The notes: generated from the sequence alone by a model not told the origin. 64,000 nt of DNA from Bin90 sp965204855 (GCA_965204855.1 OZ242018.1:1488001-1552000), one strand, 5' to 3'; counted from the first letter of the stretch, positions 33,712-43,105 are shown. Numbers and translations are program-made.

Positions 33712-34358
33712 TGCGCCAGACCGCCATTGCATTCAAGAGCAAACGGCTGACGCTGGAGGGCGTTCTCTCGCTTCCTGATGGATTGCCACAGCCCTACCCC
33801 GCTATCGTGATGTGCCATCCACATCCGATGCTCGGCGGCAACATGGACAATCCGCTGGTCACAAGCGTGTGTCGTGCGGCGTGCGAAGCGGGATTCGCGA
33901 GCTTCCGATTCAACTTCCGCGGTGTGGAAGGCAGCGAGGGCGAGTTCGGGAACGGCGATCGTGTGCACGATGACATCAAATCGGCACTGAATATGATGCG
34001 GCGGTGGCCTGGTGTGGACGGAAAGCTTATTGCGCTGGGGGGTTACTCTTTCGGAGCGGCCGCGATACTGCGCGGGCTGCGGCACCTCAAGACAGCCAGA
34101 AGCCTTGCACTCGTCGCGCCGCCGTTATCTGCGATTGCTGAATCTCGCGTCGTGAAGGATAAGCGTCCTAAACTGTTCATCGTGGGGCAGAACGACCGGC
34201 TGGTGTCGTCCGTTGAATTGCAGCATGTGCTGGACAGGGTGCGTGAACCGCTTCAGTTTCGGGAGATTCCGGGCGGCGACCACAGCCTGAGTGGACGCGA
34301 GTGGGAGGTTGCGGATGAGGTTGCGGGGTTTGCTAAGGAGACTTTGAACGGAAGCTAA
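33708..34358 (+). CDS. Alpha/beta hydrolase, dienelactone hydrolase-like, copy 2
   Basis: A 216-aa paralogue of the preceding protein. PAIVMCHPHPMLGGNMDNPL, FRGVEGSEGEFGNG, nucleophile elbow GGYSFGA, VGQNDRLVSSVEL (Asp) and PGGDHSLSGREWE (His) keep the same triad. Translation is coupled by the ATGA overlap, suggesting a heterodimer or two related substrates. The function is not known. Confidence 0.82.
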   Translation: MMRQTAIAFKSKRLTLEGVLSLPDGLPQPYPAIVMCHPHPMLGGNMDNPLVTSVCRAACEAGFASFRFNFRGVEGSEGEFGNGDRVHDDIKSALNMMRRWPGVDGKLIALGGYSFGAAAILRGLRHLKTARSLALVAPPLSAIAESRVVKDKRPKLFIVGQNDRLVSSVELQHVLDRVREPLQFREIPGGDHSLSGREWEVADEVAGFAKETLNGS

Positions 34359-34400
34359 CTTGAATGTAGAAGAATTGAACTATGATTTCAGGAGTTAACA

Positions 34401-35822
34401 GTGTCAGAGCAGAAGTTTAGAAGTGAACGGGATTCGATGGGCGAGTTCCAGGTGCCGGCGGACGCGTACTATGGGGCGAATACGATGCGGGCGGTGCTGA
34501 ACTTTCCCATCAGTGATCTGCGCTTTCCGCGCTCGTTCATACGCGCGCTGGGGGAGATAAAGCGGGCGGCGGCGCAGGTGAATGCGGAGCTTGAACTGCT
34601 TGACGGCAGCCTTGCCGACGGCATCGTACAGGCGGCGCAAGAGGTCATAGACGGCAAGCTGGACGACCAGTTCGTTGTGGACATCTTCCAGACAGGCAGC
34701 GGCACATCGACGAACATGAACGTGAACGAGGTCATCTCGAACCGAGCCATCGAGTTGATGGGCGGCGTTATCGGCTCACGGTCGCCTGTGCATCCGAATG
34801 ATCATGTGAACATCGGGCAGTCGTCGAACGATGTGATACCGACCGCAATCCATGTGTCGGCACTGAAGGCAATTCATGACGACCTGATGCCCGCCTTGCA
34901 GCAGCTCCAGGAAGGTCTCGAGCAGAAGGCCGACGAATTCATGCCTGTCATCAAGACGGGACGCACGCACCTGCAGGACGCTACCCCCGTTCGCCTTGGC
35001 CAGGAGTTTCTGGGACACGCAGGACAGATTGAGCGCGGCATCGCCCGCCTCCGACATGCGGAAAGTGAGCTTGCCGAGGTTGCGCTTGGAGGCACGGCGG
35101 TCGGCACCGGCGTGAACACGCACCCGGAGTTCGCAGCAGGTGTTTGCGCGCGACTGTCGGAGATGCTCGGTGTGGAAGTGCGCGAGACAACGAACCACTT
35201 CCAGGCGCAAAGCACCTTGGACAATGTCGTGGAGGCAAGCGGCTCACTGAAGACGGTCGCGGTAAGCCTGATGAAGATATGCAACGACATACGGTGGCTG
35301 GGATCAGGTCCCCGCGGCGGCATAGGCGAGATCGAGCTGCCCGAGGTCCAGCCTGGAAGCTCGATAATGCCGGGCAAGGTCAACCCGGTGATACCGGAGT
35401 CGGTATGCCAGGTTGCGGCGCACGTCATCGGGAATGATGCTGCCATCGCAGTCGGCGGACAGTCGGGCAACTTCGAAATAAACGTGATGATGCCCGTGTG
35501 TGCGTATAACTTGCTGCAATCCATCGACCTGCTTGCGGCAGCAGCGCGCAATCTCGACGAGCAGTGCGTGCGTGGGCTGAAGGCGACGAGCACGGGCCCC
35601 GATATGGTCGAGCGTGGGCTTGCCATCGTTACGACGCTCGTGCCGCATATCGGCTATGACGACTCGGCGGCAATTGCTAAGGAGGCGCAGGCGACCGGCA
35701 AGACGGTGAAGGAAGTGGCCATCGAGAAGACCGAACTGTCATCCGAAGAGCTCGACGAGATACTCGACCCAAGTGGTATGACGGAGCCCGGACTGTCGGC
35801 AGGCGGCGTGTCTGTGGGCTAG
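34401..35822 (+). CDS. fumC: Fumarate hydratase, class II
   Basis: A 473-aa TCA-cycle enzyme interconverting fumarate and malate. RSERDSMGEFQVPADAYYGA opens it. TGSGTSTNMNVNEVISNRA, HPNDHVNIGQSSNDVIPTAI and the catalytic-loop signature GSSIMPGKVNPVIPE are intact. Length is as expected. The GTG start at 34401 follows AGGAG by 7 nt. A weak TTGAAT-15-TATGAT lies at 34360-34386. Confidence 0.96.
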   Translation: MSEQKFRSERDSMGEFQVPADAYYGANTMRAVLNFPISDLRFPRSFIRALGEIKRAAAQVNAELELLDGSLADGIVQAAQEVIDGKLDDQFVVDIFQTGSGTSTNMNVNEVISNRAIELMGGVIGSRSPVHPNDHVNIGQSSNDVIPTAIHVSALKAIHDDLMPALQQLQEGLEQKADEFMPVIKTGRTHLQDATPVRLGQEFLGHAGQIERGIARLRHAESELAEVALGGTAVGTGVNTHPEFAAGVCARLSEMLGVEVRETTNHFQAQSTLDNVVEASGSLKTVAVSLMKICNDIRWLGSGPRGGIGEIELPEVQPGSSIMPGKVNPVIPESVCQVAAHVIGNDAAIAVGGQSGNFEINVMMPVCAYNLLQSIDLLAAAARNLDEQCVRGLKATSTGPDMVERGLAIVTTLVPHIGYDDSAAIAKEAQATGKTVKEVAIEKTELSSEELDEILDPSGMTEPGLSAGGVSVG

Positions 35823-35854
35823 ATTGCTTTGATGAACAGGATGAACAGGATTGG

Positions 35855-37090
35855 CTACAAGCGCGCTTGAACTAAGTCGATTTCGTCCTGGCGTGTCTTC
35901 ACGTGTCCGTTGAGGCGGGCTTCCATCAGATCGTGAAGAAACTCGCCTATACGAGGCCCCTGTGGCACGCCGAGAGTGAGTAGGTCATCGCCATTCAGCA
36001 TTGGCTTGATGTGGCGCAATTTGTCCAGATAGAGCGTAAGTCCCCGCGCGGCTGTGCTGCCCTCTTCACACAAAGCACATCCAAGTATTGCCGCTTCGTC
36101 GAGTGACCGAAGGCGCCTGTAAATTTCTTTGCGACTAAACACATCGATTGAAGGGTCGTCTCGCATACGGATCTTAGCCAGTCCTGTATCTCGGACGACC
36201 TGCGCCCAGCGGGAAGTCAGGCGCAGGCGTTCAGAGAATGTGACTTTCTCGCTCGCGTTCAAGTTGAAGGTGAGGACGGCGAAATAGAGCGCGGGCTTGT
36301 CGGTATATGCTGATTGTTCTACACGGCGGAGTACGCCCAGGATTTGCGGGGTGAGCTGAAGTGCGGGATGAATTGCTTGGAGCGCGCCGAGGTCTTGCAG
36401 CATTTCAAGAATTGGAACTGCCCTGCCCTCTCGCAATACTCGCACGAATTCGTCGCGCAGTCGCGCGGGCGAGATAGTATCGAGATATGAGACATCACGC
36501 CTCAACAGTTGCTTGGTGTGCGCTTCCAGGGTAAATCCAAGTCTGACGGCGTAGCGGGCTGCCCTGAGAATGCGTGTGGCGTCGTCCTTGAAACTGTCAT
36601 CGTGCAGAACACGCACCAGCCCCGTCTTCAGATCGGACTGGCCATCGAGAGGGTCGATGAGTTCGCCGGAAGAAGCTGTGCTGAGGGACACCGCCATTGC
36701 GTTGATGGTGAAATCGCGGCGAGCAAGGTCTTGTCGGATTGTGCCGGGAAGAACGGTGGGTAGCGCGCCTGGGTGGGTGTAGGTCTCGCAGCGCGCCATT
36801 GCGAGGTCAATGTGTCTGCCGGAGGCACTCAGGGAAAAGGTATTGAACTGGGAATGTGCGACAATCCTGCCGTTGAGCGCACGTGCAACCCCCCTGGGAA
36901 TGCCGGACGTCATGCCGACGACCGCAATGTCGATATCTGAGACTTGAAATCTCAGCAGTGCGTCCCTGACCGCGCCGCCGACAAGGTAGGTCTGGGCGCC
37001 GTGTATCTCGGCCACGGCTGCTATGCCGCGCAGTTGGCGCAGCGAGAGATTGTCAAGCTGCGCCTCCATTGTTGCGGCGATGTTCGTCAC
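35855..37090 (-). CDS. CCA-adding tRNA nucleotidyltransferase / poly(A) polymerase family
   Basis: A 411-aa protein. The head domain has LVGGAVRDALL and the metal-binding DIDIAV pair, LARRDFTINAMAVSL follows, and a DPLDGQSDLKTGLVRVLHD neck block comes next, then RILRAARYAVRLGFTLE. The frame is open to 37156, but that would overlap the upstream gene. GTG 37090, with GAAGG 6 nt upstream, falls 13 nt after that gene's stop and fits the family. This genome encodes CCA in tRNA-Sec, so the enzyme may serve mainly in repair. Confidence 0.9.
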   Translation of the reverse strand: MTNIAATMEAQLDNLSLRQLRGIAAVAEIHGAQTYLVGGAVRDALLRFQVSDIDIAVVGMTSGIPRGVARALNGRIVAHSQFNTFSLSASGRHIDLAMARCETYTHPGALPTVLPGTIRQDLARRDFTINAMAVSLSTASSGELIDPLDGQSDLKTGLVRVLHDDSFKDDATRILRAARYAVRLGFTLEAHTKQLLRRDVSYLDTISPARLRDEFVRVLREGRAVPILEMLQDLGALQAIHPALQLTPQILGVLRRVEQSAYTDKPALYFAVLTFNLNASEKVTFSERLRLTSRWAQVVRDTGLAKIRMRDDPSIDVFSRKEIYRRLRSLDEAAILGCALCEEGSTAARGLTLYLDKLRHIKPMLNGDDLLTLGVPQGPRIGEFLHDLMEARLNGHVKTRQDEIDLVQARL

Positions 37091-37103
37091 ATCTTGCCTT
37101 CGC

Positions 37104-37853
37104 TTAACTCGTTGCTGCGGATACCTTCGCCTTGAACGCCGCTGCGCCCGACCCAACCCATGCCTGCCAGCCTGTCATCATGAACTTGACTCCCAGGCTG
37201 AGGTAGTGCTCGACGTTATCGTCGGTTACGAGCGAGCCCGCGGTGCGCCCGGAAGCAACTATCTTCTGGAGCGCGCCATCGATGGTCGATGTAACTTCAG
37301 GATGGTCGATGCCGCCGAGGTATCCCATGGACTGCGCCAGGTCGCTGGGAGCAACGAAGAACACGTCGATGTTGTCAACTGTCAGTATCTCGTCCAGGTT
37401 GTTGACTGCCTTTATGTCCTCGATGAGAACTACCACAAGGGTTTCGTCATTCGCCTTGTGTACGTAATCGGGGTCGCCGTAGCCCTGCCTGCTGCCGAAC
37501 ATACCGCGGTGCCCTACGGGAGCGAACTTGGCAGCATCGACGACCGCGCGGGCATCTTCGGCCGTGTCCACGTGAGGAACCACTATGCCTTGCGCTCCCA
37601 CATCGAACGTTCGGTAGATGATGCCTGCGTTGTTCCGATTGACGCGCACGACCGAGGTCATGTCCCACAGGTCGCAGGCGCGCGTAAGATCCGGAATGTC
37701 TGCGAAGTCGTTCGGCCCGTGCTCCGCCTCGATCCAGACGGCATCGAAGCCGAACTGCCCCAAGAAATCTATGATGTGAGTGGAGTTCAGCCCTGAGATG
37801 CAGATTACATTCTCGCCGCGCTCCAACTTGTGCTTTGCCGTATTTGATCGCAT
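37104..37853 (-). CDS. HpcH/HpaI aldolase family protein
   Basis: A 249-aa metal-dependent class II aldolase of the 2-keto-3-deoxy-glucarate / 4-hydroxy-2-oxoheptanedioate type. FDAVWIEAEHGPNDFADIPD carries the E-x-E-H site, VVRVNRNNAGIIYRTFDVGA and QGIVVPHVDTAEDARAVVDA follow, and VVVLIEDIKAVNNLDEIL holds the metal-binding Glu, with FVAPSDLAQSMG carrying the Asp. ATG 37853 has GGGAG 8 nt upstream. A CTGACA-18-TATAAT promoter precedes it, and the CCA enzyme follows. Confidence 0.88.
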   Translation of the reverse strand: MRSNTAKHKLERGENVICISGLNSTHIIDFLGQFGFDAVWIEAEHGPNDFADIPDLTRACDLWDMTSVVRVNRNNAGIIYRTFDVGAQGIVVPHVDTAEDARAVVDAAKFAPVGHRGMFGSRQGYGDPDYVHKANDETLVVVLIEDIKAVNNLDEILTVDNIDVFFVAPSDLAQSMGYLGGIDHPEVTSTIDGALQKIVASGRTAGSLVTDDNVEHYLSLGVKFMMTGWQAWVGSGAAAFKAKVSAATS

Positions 37854-37886
37854 ATATCTCACTCCCTTCAGGTGTTAGGCGAGCCT

Positions 37887-37916
37887 ATTATATCGCTGTG
37901 CGTCCTAGATTGTCAG
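37887..37916 (-). promoter_or_regulatory. Promoter of the aldolase-CCA enzyme operon
   Basis: On the minus strand, CTGACA (37916-37911), 18-nt spacer, TATAAT (37892-37887). Confidence 0.65.
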
Positions 37917-37995
37917 CAAGGGCATCCAGGATACGGTCAGAGGAATGGTAAGATGATGCCGGAATCAGATCCGTGAGCAGCGAGGGAGATAATAG

Positions 37996-38493
37996 ATGCC
38001 GGGCGAGTTCAACTACTGCCAGCGATGCGGCGAGCGTCTTGAAGAGAAGCACATCGAGGGCATGTTGCGCCCATACTGTGCTGCGTGTGGATACGTGGTG
38101 TTTCTCGACCCCAAGGTGGCGGCAGTGGCGCTGGTTGTTGACGGCAACGGCCTGGTAATGGTGAAACGCGGCGTGGAGCCTGAGTACGGCAAGTGGGCGT
38201 TTCCGTCCGGGTATGTGGACCGGGGCGAGGTAGTCGAAGCGGCGGCAGTGCGCGAAGTGAAGGAGGAAACGGGGCTGGATGTGGCGCTCGACCAGCTTAT
38301 CGGCATCTATTCGCTGGAGGGAAACCCCGTGGTACTGGTGGTGTATTCGGCGCACGTCACCGGCGGTGAAGTGGTCATCGGGCACGATGCGCTTGCAGTC
38401 GAAACATTCGCTCTCGACAAACTACCGCCGCTGCCGTTTCCACATGACGAACAGATTCTGAAAGACTGGCAAGTTACCGCAAGCCGGAGTTAA
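37996..38493 (+). CDS. Nudix hydrolase with N-terminal zinc ribbon
   Basis: A 165-aa protein. The first 35 residues are a zinc ribbon (CQRCG...CAACG), and the Nudix box is GYVDRGEVVEAAAVREVKEE, continuing TGLDV. This is the layout of ADP-ribose / NADH-type pyrophosphatase relatives, but the SQPWPFPxS motif for NADH specificity is absent. GAGGGAG precedes ATG 37996. It is transcribed alone. Confidence 0.85.
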   Translation: MPGEFNYCQRCGERLEEKHIEGMLRPYCAACGYVVFLDPKVAAVALVVDGNGLVMVKRGVEPEYGKWAFPSGYVDRGEVVEAAAVREVKEETGLDVALDQLIGIYSLEGNPVVLVVYSAHVTGGEVVIGHDALAVETFALDKLPPLPFPHDEQILKDWQVTASRS

Positions 38494-38577
38494 CCGAATA
38501 CACGGGCTGGAAACGATATTCCCATCGTGTATAATCCGCCCAATCTATGAAAATACCTGTAACGCAGGAGGTTGGCT

Positions 38578-40131
38578 ATGAAGTATGACTACATCATCAT
38601 TGGCGCAGGATCGGCCGGTTCGGTGCTGGCTACTAGGCTGACTGAGGGATCCGACCGCACCGTTCTGCTGCTGGAGGCAGGGCCTGACTATCAGGATATA
38701 GACCACCTGCCGGACAGCGTGAAGCTGGGCAACAACCCCTGGCACTCCGCATACGGGCCGGACGCGCATAGCTGGAATTACGAGGCGAACGCGACACCGG
38801 GACGCGAGCCGTTCATCGTGCCGCGCGGCAAGGTTATCGGCGGCTCGAGTTCGATCAACGGGCAGGTGTTCTTCCGCGGGATACCGGAGGACTATGATGA
38901 ATGGGCGGAGCTTGGCAACGACGAGTGGTCGTTCGTGAACTGCTTGCCTTTTTTCAACAAGAGCGAGAACGATCTAGCCTTTGGTGGTGATGACTTTCAT
39001 GGTTCCGAAGGGCCGATACCGGTCAGGAGATACGAAAGAGAAGAGGCAAACCCCAGCGCGAGGGCGTTCTGGGCCGCGTGCCTCAACGCCGGATTCCCCG
39101 AATCGATGGACCAGAACCACCCTGAATCGACCGGAGTGGGACCGCGCCCGCTGAACAACATCGACGGTGTAAGAATGAGCACTGCCCTCACCTACCTGTC
39201 GCAGGTGCGGCACAGGCTGAACCTGACAGTGCGGGGCGGCGTAATGGTGCATAGAATCCTGTTCGACGGCAAGCGCGCGGTGGGCGTAGAAGCAGACAGT
39301 GGGGGCGAGACATTCACGGTATATGCTGACGAGATCATACTGAGCGGGGGCGCAATCAACTCGCCGCAGACGCTGATGCTGTCAGGAATAGGTCCTTCTG
39401 AGCACCTCCGGGAAATAGGTATCGATGTGCTGCACGACCTGCCAGGCGTCGGCGAGAACCTGCGCGACCATCCATCGACCTTCATCCCATTCAGCACGAG
39501 TTTGGAACTCGCTGACATCAATACGCCTTCCATTCAAGTGGGCATGCGGTACACGACGCCGGATTCGCCCCACAGGAACGATATGCAGATGTCGCCCATA
39601 CTCATGACTAGCGAGCACAGGCCGTCGAATGTGCAGCTGAGCGAAGACGGCACATACACGGGCTTCAGCGTCGCGCTGCAGAAGGCTGTTACGGCCGGCA
39701 CTTTGCGTCTCGCTTCAGCAGACCCCAATCAGCAGCCTGTCCTGAACTACGACTATCTAAGCGATCCGTGGGACAGGGAGCGCATGCGTAGCGCGGTAAG
39801 GTTGTGCATCGAAATCTCGAAAAGCCCGGAGTACAAGGACATACTGACAGAGAGGCTTACGCCCTCGGACGAGGAGCTACAAGACGATGACGCGCTGGAC
39901 AGGTGGCTGATGGAGAACGTAGGCACGCAGCACCACTCGTCGGGCACTTGCAAGATGGGCGATGCTTCCGATGGGATGGCTGTGGTGGACCAGTATTGCC
40001 GGGTGCATGGCATCGAGGGGCTGCGCGTGGTGGATGCGTCGATCATGCCGGACGTAATACGCGCGAACACGAACGCAACGACCATCATGATTGCCGAACG
40101 GGTAGCACAGTGGATTATCGACGGCTCCTGA
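38578..40131 (+). CDS. GMC family FAD-dependent oxidoreductase (choline dehydrogenase-like)
   Basis: A 517-aa flavoprotein oxidising alcohols. The ADP-binding motif IIIGAGSAGSVLATRL is at residue 6, VPRGKVIGGSSSINGQVFFR is the GMC signature 1, and GGAINSPQTLMLSGIGPSEH signature 2. The catalytic His is in QHHSSGTCKMG and the Asn in VIRANTNATTIMIAERV. The substrate is not told by sequence. ATG 38578 is set by AGGAGG 6 nt upstream. TATAAT at 38530-38535 is a likely -10 box. The end overlaps the TPR lipoprotein gene by 22 nt. Confidence 0.92.
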   Translation: MKYDYIIIGAGSAGSVLATRLTEGSDRTVLLLEAGPDYQDIDHLPDSVKLGNNPWHSAYGPDAHSWNYEANATPGREPFIVPRGKVIGGSSSINGQVFFRGIPEDYDEWAELGNDEWSFVNCLPFFNKSENDLAFGGDDFHGSEGPIPVRRYEREEANPSARAFWAACLNAGFPESMDQNHPESTGVGPRPLNNIDGVRMSTALTYLSQVRHRLNLTVRGGVMVHRILFDGKRAVGVEADSGGETFTVYADEIILSGGAINSPQTLMLSGIGPSEHLREIGIDVLHDLPGVGENLRDHPSTFIPFSTSLELADINTPSIQVGMRYTTPDSPHRNDMQMSPILMTSEHRPSNVQLSEDGTYTGFSVALQKAVTAGTLRLASADPNQQPVLNYDYLSDPWDRERMRSAVRLCIEISKSPEYKDILTERLTPSDEELQDDDALDRWLMENVGTQHHSSGTCKMGDASDGMAVVDQYCRVHGIEGLRVVDASIMPDVIRANTNATTIMIAERVAQWIIDGS

Positions 40132-40772
40132 AGGGAGTAGTCGCGGCTGCGACATTGGCACTGGCGGTCAATGTCTTGGCGTGTGCCGACAGTTCGCCTG
40201 GTTTGGAGGCTTTGGAAGCAGAGGCGGCGTATTCGCGTGGACTGAACCTGCGGGATCTGGGGCAGATGCGTAATGCGTTCGACGAGTTCAACGAGGCGAT
40301 ACGGCTGAATCCTCGTTACGCGGAGGCGTATTCCGCCCGGGCGTCCGTATATTATGCTTTCGGAGACAGGCCCAAGACCATACTGGACCTGAATACGGCG
40401 CTTCGGCTGAATCCCGAAATTGCCGAGGCGTACTATTACCGGGGCCTGATCTACATAGACACCGGGAACAGCGACGATGCGGTAACGAACCTTACGAAAG
40501 CCTTACAGATAGAGCCTGAATTCACGGATGCCTACTACAATCGCGCACGGGTTTATTTTGCCTTGCAAGACTTAGAGGCGGCTCTGGAAGACCTCACCTC
40601 CGCTGTCGAAATCGAGGGAGACGCCGCGCAGCTTTACTTCCTGCGCGGACAGGTGTACCTGATGGCGGAGCAGACTGGGAAAGGCATCGCGGACATCGAG
40701 CGCACTCTTGAGTTGACCGATGACGAGGAACTCGCCGCAAACGCCAAGGAGCTGCTCGCGCTGCTGAGGTAG
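40110..40772 (+). CDS. TPR-repeat lipoprotein
   Basis: A 220-aa protein with signal peptide and lipobox VLAC (Cys about 22), then five TPR units of 34 residues (consensus AEAYYxRGxxYxxxGxxxxA...LxLNPxx) spanning about 35-205. It would be a membrane-anchored scaffold. The frame is open back to 39903, but that stretch overlaps the GMC gene and lacks a signal peptide; GTG 40110 gives a proper lipoprotein N-terminus (VDYRRLLKGVVAAATLALAV). Confidence 0.8.
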   Translation: MDYRRLLKGVVAAATLALAVNVLACADSSPGLEALEAEAAYSRGLNLRDLGQMRNAFDEFNEAIRLNPRYAEAYSARASVYYAFGDRPKTILDLNTALRLNPEIAEAYYYRGLIYIDTGNSDDAVTNLTKALQIEPEFTDAYYNRARVYFALQDLEAALEDLTSAVEIEGDAAQLYFLRGQVYLMAEQTGKGIADIERTLELTDDEELAANAKELLALLR

Positions 40773-40821
40773 CTGAGCTCGCGGAATCGTACAGGGTGCG
40801 GCCACAACCCGAGGAGGGGTC

Positions 40822-42096
40822 GTGAGGGGCGAAGAGGTTCGAACTTCATTGCTTGACCGCGGAATCGGCGGAATGGAACTGCGGAGCCTCGTGTGGCTTC
40901 TCATGATGTCCACCACCTTGTTCGTGCTGCTGTTCCCCTTCTCAAGTTATGTCGCTGCGTTGCCCATTATTCAACAGGAGTGGGGCCTTAATAACACTCA
41001 GGCCGGCGCGATATTCTCGGCATATCTCGCGGGGTTCGCGGTATCAGCGCTAGTAGTCGTGCCAATGACCGACAGGTTCGGTTCCAAGCGCATCTTCGTG
41101 CTATGCACAACGATATCGACGGCGGCGAATGTGATGTTTCCGCTCGTCGCCAACGACGCCCTCTCTGCGTCGATCCTGAGAGCGATCGCCGGACTCGGGC
41201 TAGTGGGTGTGTACAATCCCGGCATGCGAATTGTAGCGGAGCGATTCGCAAACCGCGGACGCGGCTTTGCGGTAGGCACCTTCGTTACTTTCTTCTATGC
41301 GTCGAACAGCGTTTCACTTACTTTGACGGGCCTGCTGATGGCGCGGTTCGAGTGGCGGGAGGCGTACTTGATCATGGGCGCAGCTTCAGGAGCGAGCATT
41401 CTGCTTGCGTACCTCCTACTAAGAAGTCACGAGTCACAGTCTGCGATCGGATCAACAGGGCGGCTAGACCTCTCGGCACTGAGGAATAAGGCAGCCCGCA
41501 TTTACATCACCGGGTACTCTCTGCACGCCGCAGAGTTGTACATCGTGCGCGTATGGCTGCCGGCTCTGCTTGCGGCGGCGCTGATCTCGCGCGGAGTGCA
41601 TGACCTCGACGCTGCGGTGGGCGCTGCAACCATCGGCGGGCTGGCAATGGCGAGCGGAGCGATAGGGCCGGTGATGGGCGGAGTGATCTCCGATAGGTGG
41701 GGGCGCGCGGCATCCGCATCAGCGATATTTGCACTAAGCGGCGCATGCTCGTTCGCGATTGGCTGGATGGTTGGCTTTCCTTGGGCGCTGCTTGTCGGTG
41801 TGTCTATCATATACGGCTGGGCGATTGCCGCGGATTCGGCGGTTTACTCCACTGCGGTGACTGAAGTTGCCGAGCCACGACGCCTGGGTTCGACTATGGC
41901 GGTACACTCGTTTGTAGGATTCATGGGCGGCGTAATAGGGCCGATTCTTGCAGGAGCGATACTCGATATATCTCCCGAATCACTGAAGTGGGGACTGACA
42001 TTCTCTGCGACAGGACTGCTGGCGATTGCGGCAGTCCTTGCGATGCGCGGGATGTGGCGAGTGCCATCTCGCCACGCAGATGGCACTCACGGATAG
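40822..42096 (+). CDS. MFS transporter
   Basis: A 424-aa permease with 12 predicted helices. The GSKRIFVLC loop after helix 2 and the conserved NPGMRIVAERFANRGRGFAV stretch suggest the nitrate/sugar-phosphate-like CynX/NarK-type branch, but the substrate cannot be told. The GTG start at 40822 follows GAGGAGGGG. It lies 49 nt after the TPR lipoprotein gene and is likely co-transcribed. Confidence 0.85.
   Translation: MRGEEVRTSLLDRGIGGMELRSLVWLLMMSTTLFVLLFPFSSYVAALPIIQQEWGLNNTQAGAIFSAYLAGFAVSALVVVPMTDRFGSKRIFVLCTTISTAANVMFPLVANDALSASILRAIAGLGLVGVYNPGMRIVAERFANRGRGFAVGTFVTFFYASNSVSLTLTGLLMARFEWREAYLIMGAASGASILLAYLLLRSHESQSAIGSTGRLDLSALRNKAARIYITGYSLHAAELYIVRVWLPALLAAALISRGVHDLDAAVGAATIGGLAMASGAIGPVMGGVISDRWGRAASASAIFALSGACSFAIGWMVGFPWALLVGVSIIYGWAIAADSAVYSTAVTEVAEPRRLGSTMAVHSFVGFMGGVIGPILAGAILDISPESLKWGLTFSATGLLAIAAVLAMRGMWRVPSRHADGTHG
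42059..42088. terminator. Hairpin overlapping the end of the MFS gene
   Basis: GAGTGCCATCT and AGATGGCACTC form a perfect 11-bp stem with an 8-nt loop that covers the last codons of the gene at 40822. No T-tract follows. Confidence 0.4.
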
Positions 42097-42124
42097 GGAA
42101 CGTTTGGCCCACCATTCCTGAAAC

Positions 42125-42153
42125 TTGTGAATAGTTTCACGCTCGACTATAAT
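42125..42153 (+). promoter_or_regulatory. Promoter of the zinc-ribbon/DUF4177 gene
   Basis: TTGTGA (42125-42130), 17-nt spacer, TATAAT (42148-42153). It shows that the coding region cannot begin at the upstream in-frame codons near 42127. Confidence 0.7.
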
Positions 42154-42252
42154 CTAGTGAAGATGTCCGCTGGAAGCACTGGCAGATTGTCAGAGTTTAC
42201 CGCAGACAACAACTATCCCCGACCCATATTCCACAGGGGGTATCTCCAAACT

Positions 42253-42609
42253 ATGAAGATTTACTTTTGCCCGGAGTGCGGCGCGTACGACTTTGGCGAC
42301 GGCAGCGTGTGCGTTGATTGCGACGAGCCGATTCCCACGGACAGTTGGGCGGACCTGACCGAAGAAGAACTCGCGAACCTGGACTACGCGGACGAATTTG
42401 AGTTGCCGCCCGGATTGCCTTCGTGGGAATACGAGGTGGTAAATCTGGAACCGGTGGCTGAAGACGACAGGCGTCAGTACACGGTGCAGTTGCTTAACAG
42501 CATGGGCGAAAAAGGCTGGGAACTCGTTAGTATAGAGGGGCCCGGTCGGAGCGGCACAAGGCGATACGGCGTGTTCAAGCGTGCGTGGATCGAGGATTTC
42601 CAGTTTTAA
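42253..42609 (+). CDS. Small protein with zinc ribbon and DUF4177-like domain
   Basis: A 118-aa protein. The N-terminal MKIYFCPECGAYDFGDGSVC holds a CxxC and, with VDCDEP, a zinc ribbon. An acidic middle (DLTEEELANLDYADEFELP) leads to WEYEVVNLEPVAEDD, then LLNSMGEKGWELVSIEG, the two-strand DUF4177 pattern. The function is unknown. The ATG has GGGGG about 12 nt upstream, and the leader from the promoter is about 90 nt. Confidence 0.75.
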   Translation: MKIYFCPECGAYDFGDGSVCVDCDEPIPTDSWADLTEEELANLDYADEFELPPGLPSWEYEVVNLEPVAEDDRRQYTVQLLNSMGEKGWELVSIEGPGRSGTRRYGVFKRAWIEDFQF

Positions 42610-42658
42610 GCTGATTATGTCTGACGCCTCACGCCCGTCTCGAATCAATTGAAGCCTG

Positions 42659-43105
42659 CTAGGATATATTACTCACCGCGCCCCAACTAGTGGTGCGCTC
42701 CGGGATTATGCGGATAACGGCACAGCCCTCTTCCAGCATTTCCGCGTACTGCCCGTACTTCTCTCTCAGAAGCGTCTCGGCGCAGTCTCTTTCATCACCA
42801 ACTTCAATTATTTCCGCGGTGCCGCGTATCATCACGTACGCGAGTTCGCTCCAGTCCTCCGAGTAGTCGTCGATGACAATGGCGACCTTCGGGTTTTCGA
42901 GGATATTGCGGACTCGCTTAAGCTGCCTTCCGCTCACGGTCTTGGGCTTGAGGTCGATGGCGGTGTATATGCGCTCACCATCGAAGGCGTAGCATATCGG
43001 GACGGCATAGGGAGCGCCACCCGCGTCGGCTGTTGCAAGACGGGCGACACGGTGGCTTCCTACGAACTCCGCTATCGCCCGTGAGAACAGTCCGCAGTTC
43101 GGCAT
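42659..43105 (-). CDS. PPOX-class (possibly F420-dependent) oxidoreductase
   Basis: A 148-aa split-barrel protein of the pyridoxamine 5'-phosphate oxidase-like superfamily. RVARLATADAGGAPYAVPIC is the family start, YTAIDLKPKTV and ILENPKVAIVIDDY follow, and the RTTSWGA end matches the Rv0121-like F420-dependent subgroup (TIGR03668). It would reduce or oxidise an unknown substrate with F420 or FMN. It is transcribed in the same direction as the MBL-fold gene and lies after it (54-nt gap). Confidence 0.82.
   Translation of the reverse strand: MPNCGLFSRAIAEFVGSHRVARLATADAGGAPYAVPICYAFDGERIYTAIDLKPKTVSGRQLKRVRNILENPKVAIVIDDYSEDWSELAYVMIRGTAEIIEVGDERDCAETLLREKYGQYAEMLEEGCAVIRIIPERTTSWGAVSNIS

Noticed and set aside
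35830..35852. GATGAACAG direct repeat after fumC
   Set aside because: A short simple repeat in a 32-bp gap with no further structure.
39903..40109. N-terminal extension of the TPR lipoprotein frame
   Set aside because: It overlaps the end of the GMC oxidoreductase gene and would bury the signal peptide; GTG 40110 gives a correct lipoprotein start.
42127..42252. N-terminal extension of the zinc-ribbon/DUF4177 frame
   Set aside because: The promoter (TATAAT at 42148) lies inside it, so it is untranslated or upstream of transcription.
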